From Candidatus Anaeroferrophillus wilburensis (GTDB taxonomy: Bacteria; Desulfobacterota; Anaeroferrophillalia; Anaeroferrophillales; Anaeroferrophillaceae): DNA of 64,000 nucleotides. Each line of letters opens with the position of its first letter. Position 1 is the first letter of the stretch. Made by a program: the position numbers and the translations under genes. Below are positions 44,693 through 53,222 of the stretch, piece by piece. The stretch is taken from NCBI GenBank assembly GCA_016934315.1, contig JAFGSY010000035.1, forward strand, positions 42,237 through 106,236, written 5' to 3'. The notes beneath the pieces were generated by a model. It saw nothing but the letters and a program-made list of their open reading frames with translations, did no database searches and had not been told where the DNA came from.

Positions 44693-47600
44693 TTACTGAC
44701 CAATCCTCTCCTGCCAGTTGATCATGTCAATGGCCAGCGGGGGCTGGGGAATGTTTGGTGAGCCGCCCCCGCCGGCGCCACCCAGCCTGCCGCCGACGCT
44801 GACAAAAGCGCCCACCTTGCCTTCCCGAATGACAATCTTTACCGGTGAGGGAATGGATTGGCCGATGGTCCGGTAGCGGTCGGTGAGGTCATAGGCGGCG
44901 TCATCGCCGGCATCATTGGCCGGGTTGTAGTTCAAGCCGGCGGTGCCGTTGCAGTAGTTCAGGCCGTAGACCCTGGCATCCCCCCGCGGGTCACAGGGGT
45001 CATCACCATAGGGAGTGAAACTGGTGAAGTAGGCGATGCCGTAAAAGATGACTGCCTCCGAGAGGATTTTTTCACCGAGATGATTTTCACTATCGGGGAT
45101 TTCATCGAGGGCAATGTACCAGCCGGCGGAGGCCCGCAAAAGAGCCTGCAGGGCATCTTTTTCGGCATCGGTGGCGCCGGAATCGACATCCAGTTCGTCA
45201 TCGGTGACATCCAGCAGATCAGCTTCGGTCAGGGGGGTGCCGGCGGTATGGGCATCAACAATGCCATAGATCCGGTTGTGAATTGTTGTTTCCATCGGTT
45301 TTTCCCGATCCCCGGTACCCACAAAAAGCATATAGGTCCGATAATCACGCAGGTCGCCGGAACCGTCGATATAATCGCAATCTCCCAGGAGGGTAACGGA
45401 GGGGGAATAGAACATCTTCCGGTCGCCGCCCGAAGTGAAGACCCGGTCGGGATCGGACCAGGTGTACGTGCTGTTGTTGTAGGAGATTTTCCAGATCTGG
45501 CCGCCGAGATCGGCAAAAAAGATATCGGTGAGATAGCCGTGGCCGTCGGTAATGACCTGGGGATCAGCGACGACGGCATAGGTCATTGTTTCGGTCGGAT
45601 CGCCGGCTGTTGACGAGTAGGCAACGTTTTTTACCAGTGAGCCATCGTCGGGGTTGATGATGAAGATGCCCCGGCCCATGGTGTCATCGCCTCGAGGGTC
45701 ATTGTCCTCTTCGGGGTCATAGCCGCCGCCAAAGACGGCGGCGGTGATCGTCCCGCCGGCGGTTTTCATCTTGGCCAGCTGGATCTTCGACCAGCTTTGG
45801 CCCAGTTCGGCAAAGCCGGCGGTGCCGTTGGTGATCAGCCATTCCTGGGTCCAGTTGTCAGGATCGGGATCGCTGATATCCAGGCCGTAGTAAGCCCGAC
45901 CGCCCCGCCGCTCACCGGTGAGCAGCTGCAGGGGTTCGATGCGGCCTTGTGCATCAAACGTGTAGCGGTAGGTGGGCGGCCCGTCAAGGAAAAACAGAGG
46001 GGCGGGAGCGGTGATATCACTGGGATTGAGGAGCTTGAGGCGGATAAGCTGGTTTTCCGGGATGTAGGCCACCACCTCGCTGCCATCGTCGTTGTCAAAG
46101 ACATGGAGCAAGCCGTCATTGCCGCCTATGACGATAAAGGTTTTAAAATTGCCGTCGGCATCATAGGGAGATGACTCATACTGGATGACCGTCGGGTTGG
46201 AGTGGATCATGCTGCCCAGGGGCCAATAGCGTTTTTCAACCGGGTAGTGATCCCCGCTGCCGTCCTCGTCATAGGTATAGCCATAGACGTAGTTGAAGAT
46301 CTTGTAGCGTTCGCTGTCATCAGCGGCACCCAGTTGGGCGTTGGTGAATTCACCGGGGAGGAAATCTTCCGTGGAGCCGTCATTCATGAGAACTTTGATG
46401 TTCCGGTAGCTGTAGGGGTCATTCAGGCTGGAGGCATCCAGGGCAATTTTCAGTACCTGGCCGACGCCGCCCCTTTCCACCTCGCCGCCATCATCTTCAG
46501 TGCTCCAAAAGGACTGCGAGGTTTCAATAAACTCTCCATCGCAGTCCACCGCGTCATCGCCGTTGACATCCACAACCACCCATTCCTCTTCAGTCCGGTC
46601 AGGACAGCCGTTTTTCACCCTCTTTTCAAGTTTATATTTTTTCAGGTTGCCCGTCCAGCGGTCTACTCCCGGTTTGAAAAAGGCCATATAGAGTTGGTCG
46701 CCGCTCTGGGTCTTGTTGGAAGTGTCCACCGAGATAACCGGGGCGACGTAGGATGAGCTTTCAATGATCATCAGGGCAATGGCATAAAAGGCATTGATCA
46801 GCTGCTGTTTATTGTAAGCCGCCAGGTAGACACCGCCGCCGTCCATGGCCGCATCTTCCAAAAGCGGCAGCCCCTGGACAAAGCTGAGCATGTGACAGGT
46901 GATGTTGTTGACTGAAGAGGTGGGTTCATCCACTTCAGAGCGGTCGCGGAAGCTGTGGGTGTAGAGATAGTGGGCCACATCGTCGGTATAGTTGTCTACT
47001 ACCGGAGGCTGGTAAGGGTCTGACTGCCAGCCGTCACCGTCACTGTCAGTGAACGTCAGGCCGTCGATCCGTTCCCAGTTATCATCGCCGGACGGGTAGC
47101 CGTCGGAGAGGGTGATGCAATGGTTGCTGGAGCATTCCGAATCCAGCAGATGCTCCTTCTTTTCAAAGTGGTTGAAGGTTTCCTGGAGGGCGCCGCCGAT
47201 GGGTGATTCGCTATCCGGTTCCGGTTCGGCATTTTCCAGCTTGTTCACCAGGTTTTCCCGGCTGGCGTCATCGTTGGTGGTGGGGTTGACCGAAGGTTCC
47301 CAGTTCTCCAGCTGATTGGTGCTGTAGTGGTTGAAGGCCCAGTTTATCTTGCCGCGGGTCATCTCGATGACATAGACGCAAGCCTCCTGGACCACGTCGA
47401 TGCGGCGCTGCATCTGGTAGCCGCTGGTGGCCAGGGTGTCATCCAGGTATTCGTAGCGGTCCAGCTGGAAACCCTTGTAGTTGTTGTTCTTGGTATCGGT
47501 TTTAAAGGTGATGTGAATTTCGTTGTTGTCTTCCAGGTCGTAGGGGCCAAACCAGATATCCGAGCCCAGATTGCCCCCCAGCTTGGCCAGCAGGTTGGGA

Positions 47601-48622
47601 TTGGAGGTATCATAGCGATAGAGGGAGACATAATCCTTATTGGAGGATTCGGTAATCAGATCGTTGAAGTGGAATTTGATCTGGCAGTTATCCGAAGGGG
47701 CGTTAAGACTCCAAACCTGATCGGCCCCGCTACCGTAGACTGCAGGGTAGTTGCGGGACTCGATGCCGGTCAGGGGGACGGAGGTCCACTCCACATTGCT
47801 GTAGGTTCTGGTTCTCCAGGTCCGGTCGTCTTCATCAACGGTGCTGCCGGTGTAGAGATTGTACATCATCTGCATGTTGATCCAGTTGCCGGTGATAAAG
47901 AAATAGACATTGGCATCGCCGTCTTCCACCTGATCATGAGCGCCGGCGGTCACCTCCTCCATGCCGCTGAAATACCAGCCGGGGGCGTTGATCTGGCCGC
48001 CAAGGCCATGGTCGGTCATGGTGTTGTCTGGGTTGGGCCGCCAATCATGGAGCAGGACATCACGGTCCAGGGGCAGGCGATCGCCGTCCAGCAGGATATA
48101 GCCGTCACCATCCACCGTAATCCGCGGGGTATGGGTGCCGTCATCAGACAAGTTGCCGTTTCGGTCTATGTAGGTGTAGGTGTGGACGACGCTGCCGACG
48201 TACCAGATGTAATCGGGATCGCCCGGATCGCCGGTGGTGGTGACCCCGTTGACGGTGATCGAGACGCCAAGATTGCCTTTGATCAGCAGAATTTCATTCC
48301 GTGGATACTGGGGGGAAGTGCCGGGACCGCCGGCGGCGTAGAAATAGTTGCTGGTTCCCCCAACGCCGCCGGTGCTGCCGGCAATCAGGTCATAGTCGCC
48401 CAGCTCGGACGCTTCATTGTAGAAACCGCCGTAATCAACGGTGTGCTCGTAGACGCCGAAATCCATGCTCCAGGAGTTGTCCAGCAGGACGGCAACATTG
48501 GGAATGGAATTCATCTCGTAGATGTCGGTATCCAGGGCGATGGCTGGAGTATTGCTGAGGCCGAAGAGCAACAGCAGGAGACACAGGAGATAAAGGTGGC
48601 GGAAAGATCGTTTGGTCTTCAT
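44693..48622 (-). CDS. pilY1: PilY1-like type IV pilus assembly/adhesin protein
   Basis: A 1309-residue exported protein. It has a signal peptide (LCLLLLLFGLSNTPAIA) and an N-terminal von Willebrand A-like region with the MIDAS motif VLLDNSWSMDFG near residue 48. The C-terminal half is the Neisseria PilC / PilY1 beta-propeller (VIGGNDGLLHVFDNDDGSEVV, GLDISDPDPDNW, FADLGGQIWKISY, FVGTGDREKP). Acidic Asp-rich stretches suggest calcium sites. PilY1 primes pilus assembly at the tip and acts in adhesion and surface sensing (family knowledge). GGAGG precedes ATG 48622. It lies downstream of four minor pilin genes in the same orientation, as in other Proteobacteria. Confidence 0.93.
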   Translation of the reverse strand: MKTKRSFRHLYLLCLLLLLFGLSNTPAIALDTDIYEMNSIPNVAVLLDNSWSMDFGVYEHTVDYGGFYNEASELGDYDLIAGSTGGVGGTSNYFYAAGGPGTSPQYPRNEILLIKGNLGVSITVNGVTTTGDPGDPDYIWYVGSVVHTYTYIDRNGNLSDDGTHTPRITVDGDGYILLDGDRLPLDRDVLLHDWRPNPDNTMTDHGLGGQINAPGWYFSGMEEVTAGAHDQVEDGDANVYFFITGNWINMQMMYNLYTGSTVDEDDRTWRTRTYSNVEWTSVPLTGIESRNYPAVYGSGADQVWSLNAPSDNCQIKFHFNDLITESSNKDYVSLYRYDTSNPNLLAKLGGNLGSDIWFGPYDLEDNNEIHITFKTDTKNNNYKGFQLDRYEYLDDTLATSGYQMQRRIDVVQEACVYVIEMTRGKINWAFNHYSTNQLENWEPSVNPTTNDDASRENLVNKLENAEPEPDSESPIGGALQETFNHFEKKEHLLDSECSSNHCITLSDGYPSGDDNWERIDGLTFTDSDGDGWQSDPYQPPVVDNYTDDVAHYLYTHSFRDRSEVDEPTSSVNNITCHMLSFVQGLPLLEDAAMDGGGVYLAAYNKQQLINAFYAIALMIIESSSYVAPVISVDTSNKTQSGDQLYMAFFKPGVDRWTGNLKKYKLEKRVKNGCPDRTEEEWVVVDVNGDDAVDCDGEFIETSQSFWSTEDDGGEVERGGVGQVLKIALDASSLNDPYSYRNIKVLMNDGSTEDFLPGEFTNAQLGAADDSERYKIFNYVYGYTYDEDGSGDHYPVEKRYWPLGSMIHSNPTVIQYESSPYDADGNFKTFIVIGGNDGLLHVFDNDDGSEVVAYIPENQLIRLKLLNPSDITAPAPLFFLDGPPTYRYTFDAQGRIEPLQLLTGERRGGRAYYGLDISDPDPDNWTQEWLITNGTAGFAELGQSWSKIQLAKMKTAGGTITAAVFGGGYDPEEDNDPRGDDTMGRGIFIINPDDGSLVKNVAYSSTAGDPTETMTYAVVADPQVITDGHGYLTDIFFADLGGQIWKISYNNSTYTWSDPDRVFTSGGDRKMFYSPSVTLLGDCDYIDGSGDLRDYRTYMLFVGTGDREKPMETTIHNRIYGIVDAHTAGTPLTEADLLDVTDDELDVDSGATDAEKDALQALLRASAGWYIALDEIPDSENHLGEKILSEAVIFYGIAYFTSFTPYGDDPCDPRGDARVYGLNYCNGTAGLNYNPANDAGDDAAYDLTDRYRTIGQSIPSPVKIVIREGKVGAFVSVGGRLGGAGGGGSPNIPQPPLAIDMINWQERIGQ

Positions 48623-48643
48623 GGCAAAGCCTCCAGGGAGCAG

Positions 48644-49105
48644 TTATAACTGGGGTCCGATTTTGCTTTCGACCGTTTCAATGCTGTTGCTATTGCGGTC
48701 GGTTTGGGTGCTGTAGACATAGAGATTGAACGAGCCGAGTGAGAAGCCGGGCACGATGGCAACCTGGTAGAAGTGATATCTGATCGTTGACTGGTAGGTG
48801 GGGCTGCCGTCAAGGCTGGCGATGGTATAGGTGCTGTCATTATCCAGGGTTGCAGGATTGGTGATGTCCGACACCGCCAGGTCGTTATCGGTGGAGATTC
48901 TCGGTACTTCGATCTGGTTGCCCCCCTCAGCAACAAAAAAATCCACGGTGGCCACCCGGTGGTTGCCGGCAATTTTCACGTCGATGCGTGAGCTGGTGGA
49001 GACGCCCACCGCCAGGACGGTGACCACCACCATGACCAGGAGCACGACCACCAGGGCCATGCCCTGGTTGTTGTTGATCGTGAGGGGTTGGTTCAGTGTC
49101 TTCAT
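48644..49105 (-). CDS. pilX: PilX-like minor pilin / pilus assembly protein
   Basis: A 153-residue protein with the PilX N-terminal hydrophobic helix (NNNQGMALVVVLLVMVVVTVL) and no GFTLxE prepilin motif, which is typical for PilX. The rest is a periplasmic domain with the segment RISTDNDLAV. It would join the minor-pilin tip complex with PilV, PilW, FimT and PilY1. AAAGAGA lies upstream of ATG 49105; pilV ends 3 bases before it, so the genes are tightly coupled. Confidence 0.85.
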   Translation of the reverse strand: MKTLNQPLTINNNQGMALVVVLLVMVVVTVLAVGVSTSSRIDVKIAGNHRVATVDFFVAEGGNQIEVPRISTDNDLAVSDITNPATLDNDSTYTIASLDGSPTYQSTIRYHFYQVAIVPGFSLGSFNLYVYSTQTDRNSNSIETVESKIGPQL

Positions 49106-49107
49106 GG

Positions 49108-49551
49108 TTATTCTCTTTTCATGGAACCTAAGTAGATGGGTCTAAATCTGGTTGCGGTTGATGCCTCGCCCTTGATGTTCCAGGTTGTTTCCACCTCGAT
49201 GGTTTTCAATGTCGCGGTTGTATCTGTCACCTCCCAGCGGGTGTTATACTCAAAGCCCTGCATGGTGGTGGTCAGCAGGCCGTCGGCATTATTGCCGTCG
49301 GCCGTGTCTTCGGCGGCGGTGGGGTGGTTGCCGGCCGCTAGCAGGTCGCTATTGAAATCGGCGGCCAGCAGCTGGTCCAGCTGCTGCTGGGTGACAATCA
49401 CCGCCCGGCTCATCTCCCGGGAGAAGACCCGGCCTTCAATGGCCCGGTTCATGAGAAACATATAGCCGAGGATGCCGAAGGCCATGACCACCATGGCGAT
49501 CATCAACTCGATGAGGGTAAATCCCCGGTTTGACTGGTCCTTGTTCATCAT
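49108..49551 (-). CDS. pilV: PilV-like prepilin
   Basis: A prepilin of about 147 residues with the PilD cleavage and methylation motif GFTLIELMIAMVVMAFGILG, preceded by the short basic leader MMNKDQSNR. ATG 49551 is chosen for this short leader; a TTG at 49569 overlapping the pilW stop is possible and would add six residues. The mature protein has an N-terminal helix and a C-terminal globular domain with little conservation. It is a minor pilin of the same operon. Confidence 0.87.
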   Translation of the reverse strand: MMNKDQSNRGFTLIELMIAMVVMAFGILGYMFLMNRAIEGRVFSREMSRAVIVTQQQLDQLLAADFNSDLLAAGNHPTAAEDTADGNNADGLLTTTMQGFEYNTRWEVTDTTATLKTIEVETTWNIKGEASTATRFRPIYLGSMKRE

Positions 49552-49565
49552 TGTCGGGTGGCAGC

Positions 49566-50543
49566 TCAAAAGTTGAGGTTTCTGATCATTACCGTTGATT
49601 CCAGGAGAAAACGATGAAAATGATCGTTGAAGGGGCCCACATTGACCCCGGCAATGGAGTAGATTCTTCTGTCGGTATACTCGCGGTCCGGGTTGGCGGT
49701 CCGGGCAAGGATGAAGATTTTTATCGCTTTTATCCGGTTGATGCTGGCCGGGTTGTCTGACCAGCTGTCGTAGAAGCCGTCCCCGGTGGTATCAATGCCA
49801 TACTGAAATTGCAGGTCCTCGATGTTGTTTGCCCGATCCATGTTGGCAGTCGAAGGATCGACGTTTTCATCAATCCTCAGGCTGCCGTCCACCAGCCGGA
49901 AGGTGAAGGCCTGCACCTGATGGACAGTATCGCCCACCTGGGCGTCGGTATTGGCATGGGTGGTGAGGGTGGTGCCGGCAACGGTGTCAATCGCATCATA
50001 AGCCCTGTTGATGTTGGGGGAGACATAGATATAGCTTTTGGCTGCATCGGTGTCATCATCCTTCAGGTTGCCGATGCTGTCGAGAGTGATCTGGTTGGTT
50101 GCCGGGACGGCGGTAACCTGCCCCACATATTTCATGCCGGCAACGATGGTAAGGTCATCCGTGCCGGCATCTTTTTCATTGTCATAATTGCCATCATCAT
50201 CATAATCCGCCAGGGTGTTGATGGCGATCAGCGAGGTGAGGGGGTCGGCAACCGCGTCGCCTTCAACGGTCATGTTTCCCGAGGTGTAATTGGCACCGAA
50301 ACTGCCGGCGCAGCCATAGCCGGTCATGCGGACGATCCTGGTAATCTCGGTCATTGCCAGGCGGGCGTTGGTCTGCATGTCGATAATTGCTTCCTCGCTA
50401 TGGTAAGCCTTGTTCTGGGTGACCACCAGCCCCAGGGTGCCGACCACGGTGATGCCCAGGATGACTAGGACCACCATCAGCTCCACCAGGGTGAAGCCGC
50501 GGCGGGAAAAAGGCCGTGGATGATTGTTATTTGGTCTTTTCAA
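49566..50543 (-). CDS. pilW: PilW-like prepilin
   Basis: A 325-residue prepilin with the motif RRGFTLVELMVVLVILGITVVG and a large globular domain holding many Asp residues. The end matches PilW-type proteins (IKIFILARTANPDREYTDRRIY). The start is a TTG at 50543 with AGGA in the short overlap with fimT; no ATG gives a short leader before RGFTLVE. It overlaps fimT by 17 bases, implying translational coupling. Confidence 0.87.
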   Translation of the reverse strand: MKRPNNNHPRPFSRRGFTLVELMVVLVILGITVVGTLGLVVTQNKAYHSEEAIIDMQTNARLAMTEITRIVRMTGYGCAGSFGANYTSGNMTVEGDAVADPLTSLIAINTLADYDDDGNYDNEKDAGTDDLTIVAGMKYVGQVTAVPATNQITLDSIGNLKDDDTDAAKSYIYVSPNINRAYDAIDTVAGTTLTTHANTDAQVGDTVHQVQAFTFRLVDGSLRIDENVDPSTANMDRANNIEDLQFQYGIDTTGDGFYDSWSDNPASINRIKAIKIFILARTANPDREYTDRRIYSIAGVNVGPFNDHFHRFLLESTVMIRNLNF

Positions 50544-51000
50544 TGTTTATCCTGCCGATATTGTTGGTGGTGATTTTGTATTCCGGTGCCGGGCGGCCGG
50601 TGGTGATCATGGTAATGTTGCCGGCAGTGCCGGTCCCCTCAGGGGTGAATGTGAACATCAGGGAAGCGGGACTGGGGGTAAAGGCAACCTTTTCCTCGCT
50701 GATGGTCTCAACGGTGACCCCGTCCGCATCAATCATGCTATAGCCGTGATTTACCGTGCCGTCGCCATCCGGGTCAAAATCGATACGGACATCCAGATTG
50801 CGGTTGATGGCCTCCAGCCGGGCCCGCTGCATGGTGCCCTTCAGGGTGTTGGCGCTGCTTTTCAGCTGGTAGCTCTGGGAGTTGATCTCTGCAAAGGTCA
50901 GGGAGGCGATGACGGCTATGACCACCATGGTGACCATCAGCTCCACCAGGGTGAAGCCGGCTTGTGGTGCATGACGGCGAGAAGAAAAATCAGTATTCAT
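50527..51000 (-). CDS. fimT: FimT/GspH-like prepilin
   Basis: A 157-residue pseudopilin with leader MNTDFSSRRHAPQA and the motif GFTLVELMVTMVVIAVIASL, then the GspH/FimT body (LKGTMQRARLEAINRNLDVRI). ATG 51000 gives a normal short leader; the upstream in-frame ATG at 51078 would make it unusually long. It is the first gene of the fimT-pilW-pilV-pilX-pilY1 operon. A candidate -24/-12 promoter lies about 95 bases upstream. Confidence 0.87.
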   Translation of the reverse strand: MNTDFSSRRHAPQAGFTLVELMVTMVVIAVIASLTFAEINSQSYQLKSSANTLKGTMQRARLEAINRNLDVRIDFDPDGDGTVNHGYSMIDADGVTVETISEEKVAFTPSPASLMFTFTPEGTGTAGNITMITTGRPAPEYKITTNNIGRINIEKTK

Positions 51001-51384
51001 AGGCCTGCAATATGAAGAAAGGGGAACCAGAATTACGTTTTTGTCGCTATTTTTCGATAAAAAGGGATATTTCCCCATCAGTGGACAATCCTATGCAAGC
51101 CGCATTCCGATCCCGACGGCTACCGTTAAAGTTCTGTATCTTTTGCCATTCATAGGAATTGGCAGCTGGCATTAAAGCCATATCTCCATATTAATCGGCA
51201 GGATTTCAAAAAAATTAAGCAGATTAAAAAATAACTTGACTAACAGTTGTCATTCTGTTTAGTACGGCCTCTTATGCTGGTGTCCAGAGGGAGATGACCT
51301 GTCTCCAGCCGGGCAATCAGCTGTGGGAGATGTTTGGCAGCCGCGTTTTTTCATCCTTTTCTTTGATATGGTGTTGGACTGGGT
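51001..51384. other. Divergent intergenic region between fimT and dprA
   Basis: This 384-base AT-rich gap must hold promoters for the pilus operon (minus) and dprA (plus). The minus strand has a -24/-12-like site (listed). On the plus strand TTGACT at 51236-51241 has only a poor -10 partner (TTAGTA, 17-base spacer). No small gene or RNA was recognised. Confidence 0.4.
51094..51109 (-). promoter_or_regulatory. Candidate sigma54-type promoter of the pilus operon
   Basis: Minus-strand CGGAATGCGGCTTGCA has the invariant GG and a perfect TTGCA at the right spacing (10 bases between GG and GC), but the -24 flank is poor. Pilin genes are sigma54-dependent in several Proteobacteria (family knowledge). 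Confidence 0.4.
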
Positions 51385-52500
51385 ATGATGCCGCGGGAAT
51401 CGCTGGATTACTGGTTGGCCCTGACCATGATCGACGGTTTGGGGCAAAAAGGGGTGGACCGTCTTCTAGAGGCGTTTCATGGTCCGGAAGAGGTTTTTTC
51501 CGCTGCAGGCCATGAGTTGCAGACCCGCTGCGCCCTCAGCCCTGAGGTGGCAGTCCGGATATCAGCTTTTGCCGACTGGCAGTCTGTTGCCCATGAGCGA
51601 CAGCTGGCGGAGTACCTGGGAGCCGTTATTATCCCCCGGGTCGATGAACGGTACCCAAAAAATCTGCTCAATATCTATGATCCTCCGCCGATATTGTATT
51701 GCAAAGGAGATCTACACGCCTTTGCTGCGCCGATGGTGGCCATTGTTGGATCGCGAAAGGCGTCCACCCATGGCCGTCATTTTGCTTTCCATTTGGCTGG
51801 GGAACTGGCCGAGCGGAATATCGGCGTTGCCAGTGGGATGGCTTTGGGTATTGACGGTGCCGCCCACGAAGGATGTCTCCACACAGGCGGCAGAACGGTA
51901 GCGGTGTGGGGTTCCGGTCTTGATGTCTGCTACCCGGCCCGTCATCGCCGCCTGGCGACCGAGATTGAAAGCAATGGCCTGCTGGTAAGCGAGGTTTCTT
52001 TTGGCAGCCGGCCGGAAAAACACCATTTCCCCCGTCGCAACCGGATTATCAGCGGTTTGTCGGAGGCCGTCGTTGTTGTTGAGGCATCCCTGCAGAGTGG
52101 CTCCCTGATTACCGCCCGCTGTGCTCTGGAGCAGGGACGGGAAGTCTTTGCGGTTCCAGGTCTGCCGGGCAGTGCCGCCAGTCGCGGCAGTAATTGGCTG
52201 ATCAAGGAGGGTGCTCAGCTGCTTGACAGTGCCGATGACCTTTTCTGCTGCCTGCCCCGTCTGCAGACCATAGCTGAGGTGGGTTGCACGCCGGCGGCCG
52301 GCAGGGTGACGGGGCATTCGGACGAGGAAAAACTGCTCCTTGCCAAGATGGGGCCGACGGAGTATTCTCTTGACCAGTTGATGGAGATTTCCGGCTGGAC
52401 CCACGATAAAGTCAGCAGCATTGTGCTGGGATTGGAGCTGGCAGGGACCCTCTGGCGCACTGATGCCGGCAGGTTTCAGCGAAATCCTCACCACCGGTGA
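51385..52500 (+). CDS. dprA: DNA processing protein DprA
   Basis: DprA binds incoming single-stranded DNA and loads RecA during natural transformation. The 371-residue protein has an N-terminal SAM-like domain (LALTMIDGLGQKGVDRLLEAF), the Rossmann-like core (VAIVGSRKASTHGR, VASGMALGIDGAAHEGCL, TVAVWGSGLDVCYPARH, FPRRNRIISGLS, SGSLITARCALEQGREVFAVPG) and a C-terminal winged-helix domain. It stands first in dprA-smg-topA, a gene order conserved in many bacteria. Together with the pilus genes it hints at competence, but no ComEA or ComEC is in view. Confidence 0.95.
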   Translation: MMPRESLDYWLALTMIDGLGQKGVDRLLEAFHGPEEVFSAAGHELQTRCALSPEVAVRISAFADWQSVAHERQLAEYLGAVIIPRVDERYPKNLLNIYDPPPILYCKGDLHAFAAPMVAIVGSRKASTHGRHFAFHLAGELAERNIGVASGMALGIDGAAHEGCLHTGGRTVAVWGSGLDVCYPARHRRLATEIESNGLLVSEVSFGSRPEKHHFPRRNRIISGLSEAVVVVEASLQSGSLITARCALEQGREVFAVPGLPGSAASRGSNWLIKEGAQLLDSADDLFCCLPRLQTIAEVGCTPAAGRVTGHSDEEKLLLAKMGPTEYSLDQLMEISGWTHDKVSSIVLGLELAGTLWRTDAGRFQRNPHHR

Positions 52501-52602
52501 AAGCGTATTATGGCGTATCCCATGGGAAACCGTTTTCCTGAGCTATCCCGCCGCTGTCAGGGGTGATGCTGTTCCCAGAACTGTGATATGGAAGGACTGT
52601 CT

Positions 52603-53085
52603 ATGTTTGAACGGATGTTGGCAATAATCAGCATTATTTCCCAGTATATTATGGAAGATATCGATGTTCTTGATCAGGAAGGAGAAATCGTTGAAGATCT
52701 GCTGTCGCTGGGATTTGAAACGGATGAGATTGAAGCTGCCTTTAACTGGATTGCCAACCTTTCCCGGGGGGTTAACCGGACGGATGAGGCTCTTGACGCC
52801 CAGGAGTTTGGCCGGTATGTTCGCATTTTTACCGCTGAGGAGAAGCGCCTGCTGAGCAACCCGGCCCGTGGCTATCTCATGAAGCTCCATAACCTGGATC
52901 TGGTTGATGCCCCTTTGCTGGAAGAGATTATTGATCAGGCGTTGCTTTTGGATACCCCGGCGGTCGGGGTTGAGGAGATCAAAATGATTTCCACCATGGT
53001 GGTGATGTTCAGCCAGAGTGCCGCTGACGCCAAAACCCGCTTCCTGCGGTTCATTGAGGCTGATGCTGAGGTTATGTATCACTAG
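52603..53085 (+). CDS. smg: Smg/DUF494 family protein
   Basis: A 160-residue acidic helical protein opening MFERMLAIISIISQYI. It matches the Smg/DUF494 family, whose genes lie between dprA and topA in many Proteobacteria. The biochemical role is unknown. ATG 52603 is chosen because GGAAGGA lies 7 bases upstream; ATG 52588 is in frame but would add MEGLS and sits on the ribosome site. The gap to topA is 137 bases. Confidence 0.88.
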   Translation: MFERMLAIISIISQYIMEDIDVLDQEGEIVEDLLSLGFETDEIEAAFNWIANLSRGVNRTDEALDAQEFGRYVRIFTAEEKRLLSNPARGYLMKLHNLDLVDAPLLEEIIDQALLLDTPAVGVEEIKMISTMVVMFSQSAADAKTRFLRFIEADAEVMYH

Positions 53086-53222
53086 TCCGGGGAAAAGCAG
53101 TTAGTCGGTGCTGTGAAGATTCGCGGGAGGCAGAGGAGCACCTTACTCTGCCTTTTTGTATTGTTCCTTTTCACCTGAAGATGTATGCCCCCGGATGCCA
53201 GGGGGCACTAAAATGGAAGCAG

